DNA of 64,000 nucleotides from Lysobacteraceae bacterium NML93-0793 (GTDB lineage: Bacteria > Pseudomonadota > Gammaproteobacteria > Xanthomonadales > Xanthomonadaceae): contig NTJG01000005.1 in NCBI GenBank assembly GCA_002324875.1, forward strand, positions 1 to 64,000. Direction: 5' to 3'. Below are positions 41,875 to 49,552 of the stretch, piece after piece (positions within the stretch are counted from its first letter, which is position 1; every line of letters begins with the position of its first letter). The notes beneath the pieces were generated by a model. It did no database searches. It saw nothing but the letters and a program-made list of their open reading frames with translations, and had not been told where the DNA came from. The position numbers were made by a program, and so were the translations under genes.

Positions 41875-43110
41875 ATGGCCACTGAAATCAAAGTCCCGGT
41901 CCTGCCCGAATCCGTTTCCGACGCGACCATCGCCACCTGGCACAAGAAGGCCGGCGACGCCGTCAAGCGCGACGAGAACATCGTCGACCTGGAAACCGAC
42001 AAGGTCGTGCTCGAAGTGCCGTCGACCGTCGACGGCGTGATCAAGGAGATCAAGTTCGAGGAAGGCGCGACGGTCAACAGCCAGCAGGTCATCGCGATCA
42101 TCGAGGAAGGCGCCGCCGCCGAAGCGCCGGCCGCCGAATCGGGCAACAAGGACAAGCAGGCGCCGGCCGCCGGCGCCGAGGAAGTGCAGCCCAAGGCCGA
42201 CGCCAAGAAGGCCGACGACAAGGCGCCGTCCTCCACCAAGCCGCAGGCTTCGGGCAGGAACGACGGCCTGCCGCCGGGTGCGCGTTTCACCGCCGAGACC
42301 AAGGGCATCGACGCCTCGCAGGTCGAAGGCACCGGCCGCCGCGGTGCGGTGACCAAGGAAGACCTGATCAACTACGCCGCGGGCAAGACCCCGGGCGTAT
42401 CGGGCGGCGCCCGTCCGGAAGAGCGCGTGCCGATGACCCGCATCCGCAAGCGCATCGCCGAGCGCCTGATGCAGTCGAAGGAATCGATTGCCATGCTCAC
42501 CTCGTTCAACGAGGTCAACCTGGGCAAGGTGATGGCACTGCGCAAAGAACTGGGCGAGCAGTTCCAGAAGGACCACGGCGTGAAGCTCGGCTTCATGAGC
42601 TTCTTCGCCAAGGCCGCCGCCAATGCACTGGCCAAGTATCCGGTGGTCAACGCCTCGGTCGACGGCGACGACATCATCTATCACGGCTATGCCGACATCT
42701 CGGTCGCCATCTCCACCGACCGCGGTCTGGTCACGCCGGTGCTGCGCAACGTCGAGCGCCAAGGCTTCGCCGAGATCGAACAGGGCATCGTCGATTACGC
42801 CAAGAAGGCGCGCGACGGCAAGCTGGGCCTCGACGACCTGCAGGGCGGCACCTTCACCATCACCAACGGCGGCACGTTCGGCTCACTGATGTCGACGCCG
42901 ATCGTCAACCCGCCGCAGTCGGCGATCCTCGGCATGCACTCGATCAAGGAGCGCCCGATCGTCGAGAACGGCCAGATCGTCGCCGCCCCGATGATGTACA
43001 TCGCGCTGTCCTACGACCACCGCATCATCGACGGCAAGGACGCGGTGCTGTTCCTGGTCGACATCAAGAACCAGCTGGAAAACCCGCATCGCATGCTTCT
43101 GGGAATGTAA
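41875..43110 (+). CDS. sucB: Dihydrolipoyllysine succinyltransferase, E2 of the 2-oxoglutarate dehydrogenase complex
   Basis: A 411-residue core subunit. The lipoyl domain carries Lys43 in [11 protein letters not shown]; an Ala/Lys/Glu-rich linker (75-125) leads to the E1/E3-binding domain ([20 protein letters not shown]), followed by the acyltransferase domain ending [13 protein letters not shown] with the catalytic His and Asp. The ATG at 41875 follows CAGGAAG. It lies 46 bp after sucA. The gap to lpdA contains a heptad-repeat element. Confidence 0.97.
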   Translation: MATEIKVPVLPESVSDATIATWHKKAGDAVKRDENIVDLETDKVVLEVPSTVDGVIKEIKFEEGATVNSQQVIAIIEEGAAAEAPAAESGNKDKQAPAAGAEEVQPKADAKKADDKAPSSTKPQASGRNDGLPPGARFTAETKGIDASQVEGTGRRGAVTKEDLINYAAGKTPGVSGGARPEERVPMTRIRKRIAERLMQSKESIAMLTSFNEVNLGKVMALRKELGEQFQKDHGVKLGFMSFFAKAAANALAKYPVVNASVDGDDIIYHGYADISVAISTDRGLVTPVLRNVERQGFAEIEQGIVDYAKKARDGKLGLDDLQGGTFTITNGGTFGSLMSTPIVNPPQSAILGMHSIKERPIVENGQIVAAPMMYIALSYDHRIIDGKDAVLFLVDIKNQLENPHRMLLGM

Positions 43111-43119
43111 GCCCGGTCC

Positions 43120-43216
43120 GTGATTGGTGATTCGTGAGCGGTGATTCGCAACAGCGGCGCACCTCACGAACAGGAGTTCCGCTCCCTCCAATCACGAATT
43201 ACCAGTCACGAATCAC
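43120..43216. repeat. Heptad-repeat inverted element, copy 1 (sucB-lpdA gap)
   Basis: The left arm is built of 7-bp units GTGATTG and GTGATTC (GTGATTGGTGATTCGTGA...GTGATTC, 43120-43147); the right arm carries their complement (AATCACGAATTACCAGTCAC...GAATCAC, 43190-43216). About 40 bp of unrelated sequence lie between. The same units recur after lpdA. Confidence 0.75.
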
Positions 43217-43229
43217 GTGAGCCAATGAA

Positions 43230-44672
43230 ATGAGCGAAACCCAACACTTCGACGTCGTCGTCATCGGTGCCGGCCCCGCCGGCTACCACGCCGCGATCCG
43301 CGCCGCGCAGCTCGGCATGAAGGTCGCCTGCATCGACGCCGCACTGGGCAAGGACGGCAAGCCGGCGCTCGGCGGCACCTGCCTGCGCGTGGGCTGCATT
43401 CCGTCGAAGGCGCTGCTCGATTCCTCGCGCCAGTTCTGGAACATGGGCCACATCTTTGGCGACCACGGCATCAGCTTCAAGGACGCGAAGATCGACGTCG
43501 AAGCGATGATCGGCCGCAAGGACAAGATCGTGAAGCAGTTCACCGGCGGCATCGCGATGCTGTTCAAGGCGAACAAGGTCACGCCGTTCTACGGCTTCGC
43601 CACGCTGCACGCCGACCGTCTGGTCAAGGTGAAGCAGCACGACGGCACCGAGGTCGAGCTGACCGGCACCAACGTCATCATCGCCGCCGGCTCGGAGTCG
43701 ATCGAACTGCCGTTCGCCAAGTTCGACGGCGACACCATCGTCGACAACGTCGGCGGCCTGGACTTCACCGAAGTGCCCAAGCGCCTGGCGGTGATCGGCG
43801 CCGGCGTGATCGGACTCGAGCTCGGCAGCGTGTGGAAGCGTCTCGGCGCCGAGGTCACCATCCTCGAAGCGCTGCCCGACTTCCTCGCACTGGCCGATGC
43901 CGAAGTCGGCAAGGTCGCGCTCAAGGAGTTCAAGAAGCAGGGCCTCGACATCAAGCTGGGCGCCAAGGTCTCGAAGACCGAAGTCACCGGCAAGGGCAAG
44001 AAGAAGGAAGTCGTCGTCAGCTACGCCGACAAGGACGGCGAGCAGACGATCACCGTCGACAAGCTGCTGGTCGCCGTTGGTCGCAAGGCCGCGAGCAAGG
44101 GCCTGCTGGCCGAAGGCTCGGGCGTGAAGCTCACCGACCGCGGCCAGATCGAGGTCGACGCGCACTGCCACACCGGCGTCGACGGCGTCTGGGCAGTAGG
44201 TGACTGCGTGCGCGGCCCGATGCTCGCGCACAAGGGCTTCGAGGAAGGCATCGCCGTCGCTGAACTCATCGCCGGTCTGCCGGGCCACGTCAATTTCGAC
44301 ACGATTCCGTGGGTCATCTACACCGAGCCGGAGCTCGCGTGGGTCGGCAAGACCGAACAGCAGCTCAAGGACGAAGGCATCCCGTACAAGGCCGGCAGCT
44401 TCCCGTTCGCGGCCAACGGCCGTGCGGTGGCGATGGTCGAGCCGGCCGGTTTCGTGAAGGTGCTCGCACATGCAGAAACCGACCGCGTGCTGGGCATGCA
44501 CCTCGTCGGCGCCAACGTCTCCGAGCTCGTGCACGAGGGCGTGCTGACGATGGAGTTCAGCGGCTCGGCCGACGACCTCGCCCGCATCTGTCACGCGCAC
44601 CCGACGCTGTCGGAAGTGGTGCACGACGCGGCGATGGCGGTGGACAAGCGGTCGATCCACAAGGCGAACTGA
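43230..44672 (+). CDS. lpdA: Dihydrolipoyl dehydrogenase (E3)
   Basis: A 480-residue FAD enzyme that reoxidises the lipoyl groups of SucB with NAD. FAD-binding GAGPAGY, the redox pair Cys51/Cys56 in GGTCLRVGCIPSK, the NAD-binding GAGVIGLELGSVW, and the C-terminal HAHPTLSEV with the catalytic His-Glu are all present. It belongs to the sucAB operon in order, though the 119-bp gap with a repeat element may add a regulatory or RNA-stability step. A strong terminator follows within the second repeat copy. Confidence 0.97.
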   Translation: MSETQHFDVVVIGAGPAGYHAAIRAAQLGMKVACIDAALGKDGKPALGGTCLRVGCIPSKALLDSSRQFWNMGHIFGDHGISFKDAKIDVEAMIGRKDKIVKQFTGGIAMLFKANKVTPFYGFATLHADRLVKVKQHDGTEVELTGTNVIIAAGSESIELPFAKFDGDTIVDNVGGLDFTEVPKRLAVIGAGVIGLELGSVWKRLGAEVTILEALPDFLALADAEVGKVALKEFKKQGLDIKLGAKVSKTEVTGKGKKKEVVVSYADKDGEQTITVDKLLVAVGRKAASKGLLAEGSGVKLTDRGQIEVDAHCHTGVDGVWAVGDCVRGPMLAHKGFEEGIAVAELIAGLPGHVNFDTIPWVIYTEPELAWVGKTEQQLKDEGIPYKAGSFPFAANGRAVAMVEPAGFVKVLAHAETDRVLGMHLVGANVSELVHEGVLTMEFSGSADDLARICHAHPTLSEVVHDAAMAVDKRSIHKAN

Positions 44673-44681
44673 AGTTCGCCT

Positions 44682-44804
44682 GTGATTGGTGATTCGTGAT
44701 TGGTGATTCGCAGGAACGCCGTCCTTCATCTTTCGCAGACCTCAGACGCCGGGCCATGCCCGGCGTCTGCTTTTCCGAATCACGAATCACCAATGACGAA
44801 TGAC
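44682..44804. repeat. Heptad-repeat inverted element, copy 2 (after lpdA)
   Basis: Left arm: four consecutive 7-bp units GTGATTG, GTGATTC, GTGATTG, GTGATTC (44682-44709). Right arm: the complementary GAATCAC, GAATCAC, CAATGAC, GAATGAC (44777-44804). The lpdA terminator sits in the middle. Same unit and same outward arrangement as the copy before lpdA. Confidence 0.8.
44743..44774 (+). terminator. Intrinsic terminator of sucAB-lpdA
   Basis: An 11-bp perfect stem (AGACGCCGGGC, CAT, GCCCGGCGTCT) extended by C-G at the base and followed by CTTTT. It lies 70 bp after the lpdA stop, inside the second heptad-repeat element. Confidence 0.85.
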
Positions 44805-44813
44805 AGCCCCTCG

Positions 44814-45407
44814 ATGAAAAGCCTCTGCGTCTACTGCGGTTCCAATGCCGGCAGCAAACCCGTCTATGCCGAACGCGCGATGGCCCTGGGCGACCGGCTC
44901 GCCAAGGACGGGCTGCGCCTGGTCTATGGCGGCGGTAACGTCGGCCTGATGGGCACCGTGGCCAATGCCGTGCTCGATGCCGGCGGCCAGGTCACCGGTG
45001 TGATTCCGCAACAGCTCGCCGACTGGGAGGTCGCGCACCGCGGACTGACCGAACTCGAGATCGTCGATTCGATGCACGCGCGCAAGATGCGCATGTTCGA
45101 GCTGTCGGACGGTTTCGTCGCCCTGCCCGGCGGTTTCGGCACGATGGAAGAGATCTTCGAGATGCTGACCTGGCGCCAGCTCGGCATCGGCCACAAGCCC
45201 TGCGCGTTTCTCGACATCGACGGCTTCTACGCGCCGCTGATCGGCATGATCGACCGCATGGTCGAAGAGCGCTTCCTGCACCCCGATCAGCGTGCGGATC
45301 TCTGGTACGGCAGCGACATCGACGCGATGCTGGCGTGGATGCGTGCCTACGAGCCGGCGCAGGCGAGCAAGTGGATCGACGAGAAGCGACGCAGCGTGCT
45401 GAAGTGA
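44814..45407 (+). CDS. LOG family protein (cytokinin riboside 5'-monophosphate phosphoribohydrolase-like)
   Basis: A 197-residue Rossmann-fold protein. LCVYCGSNAG at the N-terminus, GGGNVGLMG, and the LOG signature PGGFGTMEEIFE with the preceding SMHARK are all present. LOG enzymes cleave the ribosyl bond of nucleoside monophosphates (AMP or cytokinin nucleotides). An in-frame ATG at 44793 lies in the repeat arm, so the ATG at 44814, which opens the first beta strand, is preferred. Confidence 0.9.
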   Translation: MKSLCVYCGSNAGSKPVYAERAMALGDRLAKDGLRLVYGGGNVGLMGTVANAVLDAGGQVTGVIPQQLADWEVAHRGLTELEIVDSMHARKMRMFELSDGFVALPGGFGTMEEIFEMLTWRQLGIGHKPCAFLDIDGFYAPLIGMIDRMVEERFLHPDQRADLWYGSDIDAMLAWMRAYEPAQASKWIDEKRRSVLK

Positions 45408-45408
45408 G

Positions 45409-45656
45409 ATGGGCGCGCGCGGCGGCGCCATCTTCGATCTTTTCCAGCGCATCTGGCATCACCGCAGGAATCTCGCGCCGGGCTTCACAGGTCCCGGCAC
45501 CGCGTCCGTGACCTCGTCAGGCTCGAGCAGCACGCCTCGGCGGAAGCCGCGATCACCCACGAGACGGGTCTGAACGCCTGGCGACGCCTGTCGAAGATCC
45601 CGCAGATCGAATCCACGAATCCCGACTGGCACGCCCTGTATCCTGACCTCGTCTGA
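45409..45656 (+). pseudogene. Small hypothetical gene with an apparent frameshift
   Basis: Two short frames with strongly G/C-biased third codon positions join here. The first starts at ATG 45409 (MGARGGAIFDLFQRIWHHRR); around 45465-45495 the coding look passes to the next frame (RDLVRLEQHASAEAAITHE, ending NPDWHALYPDLV), which stops at 45654-45656 but has no start of its own. Together they would give about 82 residues. It fills the gap between the LOG and oxidoreductase genes. I do not recognise a family; a single indel or sequence error would explain it. Confidence 0.45.
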
Positions 45657-45675
45657 CGCAACCGAGGTTCTACGG

Positions 45676-46668
45676 ATGTCCATCCCCGCCCGCTTCGACG
45701 CCTTCCGTATCCACAACGACGACGCGGGCTACCGCGCCGGCATCGAACATATCGCGATCGACGACCTCGCCGACGGTGAGATCGACATCCGGGTCGCGCA
45801 TTCGTCGGTGAACTTCAAGGACGCGCTCGCGGGCACCGGCAAGGGCAAGATCCTGCGACGCTTCCCGCTGGTCGGCGGGATCGATGTCGCCGGCCATGTC
45901 GTCGCGTCACACGATCCCGCCTTCAAGGAAGGCGACGCGGTGCTCGTCACCGGCAGCGGCCTGTCGGAGACGCGCGACGGCGGCTATGGGCAGTACGCAC
46001 GCATCGAATCGCAATGGGCGATTCCGCTGCCGCACGGCCTGACGCTGCGCGAGAGCATGATCCTTGGCACGGCCGGCTTCACCGCCGCGCTCGCGCTGCT
46101 GCGCATGCAGGAAAACCGGCAGACGCCCGAGCTGGGTCCCTTGGCAGTGACCGGCGCGACCGGCGGTGTCGGGTCCCTGGCCGTGGACATCTTCAGCGCG
46201 GCCGGCTACGAGGTGCACGCGGTCAGCGGCAAGCCCGGACAGACGCGCTATCTCGAATCCATCGGCGCATCCACGGTGCTCGGCCGCGATGCGCTCGCGA
46301 CCACCCGGCCGATGGAATCGGCCCGCTTCGGCGGCGGCCTCGACAACGTCGGCGGGCCGATGCTGGTGAGCCTGCTGGCCCAGACCACGCCCTACGGCAA
46401 TGTCGCCGCCGCCGGTCTTGCCGCCAGCGCGGATCTCGATGCCACCGTCATGCCCTTCATCATCCGCGGCGTTTCGCTGCTCGGCGTCGCATCGGCCGGC
46501 ACGCCCCGCGCCATTCGCGATGCGGTCTGGCAGCACCTCGCCAGCGACTGGAAGCCGCGCCATCTGGACACGATCTGCACGCAGGAGGTCGCATTGTCCG
46601 ACCTGCCGGGCGTCTTCGAAGGGATGCTCGCAGGCGGTTCGCAGGGCAGGACACTCGTCACGCTTTAA
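45676..46668 (+). CDS. YhdH/AcuI-type quinone oxidoreductase (acrylyl-CoA reductase family)
   Basis: A 330-residue zinc-independent medium-chain reductase. It has the GroES-like N-terminal domain (VAHSSVNFKDALAGTGKG, GIDVAGHV) and the NADP-binding fold with VTGATGGVGSLAVDIFSAAGY. This matches YhdH/AcuI, which reduce acrylyl-CoA or small quinone-like substrates with NADPH. The ATG has GAGG upstream. The neighbouring response regulator gene has its own -10 box (TAGAAT at 46702). Confidence 0.92.
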   Translation: MSIPARFDAFRIHNDDAGYRAGIEHIAIDDLADGEIDIRVAHSSVNFKDALAGTGKGKILRRFPLVGGIDVAGHVVASHDPAFKEGDAVLVTGSGLSETRDGGYGQYARIESQWAIPLPHGLTLRESMILGTAGFTAALALLRMQENRQTPELGPLAVTGATGGVGSLAVDIFSAAGYEVHAVSGKPGQTRYLESIGASTVLGRDALATTRPMESARFGGGLDNVGGPMLVSLLAQTTPYGNVAAAGLAASADLDATVMPFIIRGVSLLGVASAGTPRAIRDAVWQHLASDWKPRHLDTICTQEVALSDLPGVFEGMLAGGSQGRTLVTL

Positions 46669-46730
46669 TACCGACCATGCGTGAGCGCGCTGAATGCGAG
46701 CTAGAATTCCGGGCTCTTGAAGGGGGCACA

Positions 46731-47126
46731 ATGGCGCGCATTCTGATCGTCGACGACTCGCCGTCACAGTTGATGGGCATTCGTCGCATCGTCGAAAAAC
46801 TGGGCCACCAGGCGCTCACCGCCGAAGACGGCCAGGCCGGCGTGGACGCCGCGAAGCGTGAGTTGCCGGATCTCATCCTGATGGATGTGGTGATGCCGAA
46901 TCTCAACGGCTTCCAGGCCACGCGTTCGATCACACGCGATCCCGCCACTGGCCACATCCCGGTCGTGCTGGTGACCACCAAGGATCAGGACACCGATCGC
47001 GTCTGGGGCATGCGCCAGGGGGCGAAGGCCTACCTCACCAAACCCTTCAGCGAAGTCGAGCTGTCGGACGCGATCGCCAAGACCATCGGTGCCGGCGCAC
47101 CGGCCACCGACGCGCCCGCCGATTGA
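46731..47126 (+). CDS. Response regulator, PilH-like single receiver domain
   Basis: A 131-residue CheY-like receiver with no output domain. The acid pocket is Asp8-Asp9 (VDDS), the phospho-acceptor Asp52 (LMDVVMP), Thr82 and Lys104 (YLTKPF). The sequence NLNGFQATRSI and TDRVWGMRQGAKAY closely follows PilH of twitching-motility chemosensory systems. No partner kinase, PilG or pil gene lies beside it, so it stands alone here. AAGGGGG lies upstream of the ATG. Confidence 0.85.
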   Translation: MARILIVDDSPSQLMGIRRIVEKLGHQALTAEDGQAGVDAAKRELPDLILMDVVMPNLNGFQATRSITRDPATGHIPVVLVTTKDQDTDRVWGMRQGAKAYLTKPFSEVELSDAIAKTIGAGAPATDAPAD

Positions 47127-47231
47127 CACCCCTGCCCGCGCATCGCCGCGGGCTGTACACGACCGCTGCGCGCTGGATCGCTGGCTGGACCTGCGTCGCG
47201 CGGCAGGGTCGACGCCCGGTTCCGCAGGCGC

Positions 47232-48149
47232 TCAGCGCTCGCCCGGCTCGCTGCGATCGAATGCCTGCCGCAGTGCCTCGTAGGCCGCCGTCTGCTCGGC
47301 CGTACGCGGGGGTGGCGCTTCCACGTCCAGCTCGATCAGCTGATCACCTGCCGCCGCGCCGCCTGCGCCCGGCAGACCACGGCCGCGCAGACGCAGCTTC
47401 CGACCCGTCTCGGAGCCGGGCGGGATCTTGAGCTCCACCCGACCGCCCAGCGTCGCCACGCTCACCGTCGCGCCGAGTGCCGCATCCCAGGCCGCGATCG
47501 GCAGGGCATGCAGGATGTTGCGGCCGTCGACATCGAAGTCGGGATGCGCGGCGTACTCGATCTCGAGCAACAGGTCGCCGCCGTGCTGCCCCTTGCCCGG
47601 GAGTCGGATCACCTGGCCGGGCCGGATGCCCTTGGGAATCCGGACGTCGAACGTCTTGCCGAGCACCGGCACGCGCACGCTGTCGCCCCGGTAGACCGTC
47701 TCCAGCGGAACGGCAAGCCGCGCCCGCGTATCGCCACGCGGCGCCCCGCCGGGCGGCACACCGCCATTGCCGAACCCGCCGCCGCGACGCCGGAACAGTT
47801 CGTCGAAGAAATCACTGAAGCCCCCGCCGGCCCCGCCGCCGGCGAAGATCTCGTCGAAATCCGCGCCGCCTCCACCGCTGCCGTAGCCACCGAACCCGCC
47901 CGGCGGAGGCTGTACCTCGTCGCCGGTCCGGTAGCCGCGTGCACGCAACTGGTCGAAGGCCTTGCGCTTCTCGGGATCGCGCAGCGCCTCGTAGGCCTCA
48001 TTGACCGCCTTGAACGTCTCCTCGGCCCCAACCTCCTTGCTGACGTCGGGGTGATACTTGCGGGCGAGTCGCCGGTAAGCGGTCTTGATCTCGGCATCGC
48101 CCGCATTGGGCTCGACGCCGAGAATCTCGTAGTAATCCTTGAACTGCAT
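47232..48149 (-). CDS. cbpA: CbpA-like DnaJ-family co-chaperone
   Basis: A 305-residue class B J-protein. The J domain ([20 protein letters not shown] in YHPDVSK) occupies residues 4-70, a Gly/Phe-rich linker covers 80-135, and two C-terminal substrate-binding beta domains follow ([18 protein letters not shown]). There is no zinc-finger Cys set, which separates it from DnaJ. It stimulates DnaK and in E. coli CbpA also binds curved DNA. The upstream gene on the same strand is hsp20. Confidence 0.92.
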   Translation of the reverse strand: MQFKDYYEILGVEPNAGDAEIKTAYRRLARKYHPDVSKEVGAEETFKAVNEAYEALRDPEKRKAFDQLRARGYRTGDEVQPPPGGFGGYGSGGGGADFDEIFAGGGAGGGFSDFFDELFRRRGGGFGNGGVPPGGAPRGDTRARLAVPLETVYRGDSVRVPVLGKTFDVRIPKGIRPGQVIRLPGKGQHGGDLLLEIEYAAHPDFDVDGRNILHALPIAAWDAALGATVSVATLGGRVELKIPPGSETGRKLRLRGRGLPGAGGAAAGDQLIELDVEAPPPRTAEQTAAYEALRQAFDRSEPGER

Positions 48150-48313
48150 CGTGGTGTCTTCCGGGGCGGCACCTGACCGGGCCGCGGCAGAGGGGAACGC
48201 CTGAAACGGCGACGGCCCGCAGGATACCTGCAGGCCGCCGCGTCGGGTGTGACCCGCCCGCGCCACGCATCGACGCGGACGGGTGATCGACGACCGTGCT
48301 CAGAGGGTCGGGC

Positions 48314-48826
48314 TCAGCTCGCCGCTGTTGCGTTCGACGCCGCACCGACCTGGATGCGCCGCGGCGTGGTTTCGGGCCGCTTGGGAATGCTGATCTCGAG
48401 CACGCCGTTGCGCCCGCTCGCGGTCACCGCATCGGCGTCGGCGCTGTCGGGCAGCGCGAACCGACGATGGAAGCGACCGCTGACGCGTTCCATGCGCGAG
48501 AAGCGCACCTCGCCCTCGCGCGCCTGGCCTTCGCCTGCGTCGACGGGGCGCGTCACGCGCTCGCCCTTGAGGCTGAGGATGCCCTTGTCCATCCAGACCT
48601 CGACGTCCTGGGGGTCCAGCCCGGGCAGGTCGGCGAGGATGACGAACCGGTCGCGCTCCTCGTGGATGTCGACACGCGGCACCCACTGGCTGGTGACCAC
48701 GGACGAGGTGTCCTGGCCGTCGCCGTTCTGGACGAACTGGTCGAAGAAGCGGCGCATGTCCTCGTGCAGGCTGCGCTCGTGACGGGTGGGCGTGTAGGAA
48801 CGCCCGGCATTGGATTCGTGTCGCAT
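48314..48826 (-). CDS. Hsp20/alpha-crystallin small heat shock protein
   Basis: A 170-residue holdase chaperone. The alpha-crystallin domain runs from about 50 to 150 (RVDIHEERDRFVILADLPG, the closing GVLEISIPKR), with a short N-terminal arm and a C-terminal tail. The ATG at 48826 has GGAG eight bases upstream, better than the longer reading from 48871. A sigma-32-like promoter lies 46-74 bp upstream, and the CbpA-like gene follows downstream, forming a heat-shock pair. Confidence 0.93.
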   Translation of the reverse strand: MRHESNAGRSYTPTRHERSLHEDMRRFFDQFVQNGDGQDTSSVVTSQWVPRVDIHEERDRFVILADLPGLDPQDVEVWMDKGILSLKGERVTRPVDAGEGQAREGEVRFSRMERVSGRFHRRFALPDSADADAVTASGRNGVLEISIPKRPETTPRRIQVGAASNATAAS

Positions 48827-48871
48827 GGTGCTGGCTCCACATGGCTGTGCGGCCGGGGCCGCGATGCGCAC

Positions 48872-48900
48872 GATCTGGGAATCGCCCGCGCGGTTTCAAG
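48872..48900 (-). promoter_or_regulatory. Sigma-32 (heat-shock) promoter of hsp20
   Basis: On the minus strand CTTGAAA at 48900-48894 is a perfect sigma-32 -35 element, and TCCCAGAT 13 bp later matches most of the CCCCATNT -10 element. The start would fall about 40 bp before the hsp20 ATG. Confidence 0.75.
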
Positions 48901-48967
48901 CGGTCACCTCGCCGCCGGCGGCAACCGGATAGACTTTTCGTTCACTCTCCCCCGGACGGCCGCGGCC

Positions 48968-49447
48968 ATGCCCATCCAGATCGGCGACACCATTCCCGAA
49001 GTCACCCTCAAGCACATCCATGACGGCGTCCGGATCATCGACACGCCGACCCTGTTTTCCGGCAAGAAGGTGCTCCTGTTCGCCGTGCCGGGCGCGTTCA
49101 CCCCCACCTGCTCGGAACATCACCTGCCCGGCTACGTCGAGCGCTTCGACGAGTTCCGCAAGCGCGGCATCGATGTCGCTTGCGTGGCCGTGAACGACCC
49201 CTTCGTCATGCAGGCCTGGGGCGACAGCGTCGATGTGCCGCACGGGCTGCAGATGCTCGCCGACGGCAACGCGGATTTCGTGCGCGCCCTCGGCCTGGAG
49301 ATGGACGCGAGCGCCTACGGCATGGGCCTGCGCGCGCGCCGGTTCGCGCTGTATGCCGAGGACGGGGTGGTGCGCCATCTGTTCGTCGAGGCGCCGGGCG
49401 AGTTCAAGGTGTCGTCGGCCGACCACGTGCTCGCACACATCGGCTGA
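48968..49447 (+). CDS. Peroxiredoxin (Prx5/redoxin type)
   Basis: A 159-residue thiol peroxidase. The peroxidatic Cys48 is in PGAFTPTCSEHHLP, with the Thr and Arg of the active site (later FRKRG and RARRF). It has no glutaredoxin fusion and no obvious second Cys, so it would be a one-Cys Prx5-type enzyme recycled by glutaredoxin or another thiol. It is divergent from hsp20; a TAGACT -10-like box lies at about 48929. Confidence 0.92.
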   Translation: MPIQIGDTIPEVTLKHIHDGVRIIDTPTLFSGKKVLLFAVPGAFTPTCSEHHLPGYVERFDEFRKRGIDVACVAVNDPFVMQAWGDSVDVPHGLQMLADGNADFVRALGLEMDASAYGMGLRARRFALYAEDGVVRHLFVEAPGEFKVSSADHVLAHIG

Positions 49448-49552
49448 GGTCGTCTCCGCATCTGCCGGCGAACGGCGTGGCGACAGGCCGCCCCGTGAGC
49501 CGGCCTTGACGCGCGGGTGCGTACGCTGCCTGCACCGAAGGGAGCCCCACCG

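Noticed and set aside
43111-44813. CRISPR-like array at the heptad repeats around lpdA
   Set aside because: The units are only 7 bp, contiguous and arranged as inverted arms without spacers, and no cas gene is present.
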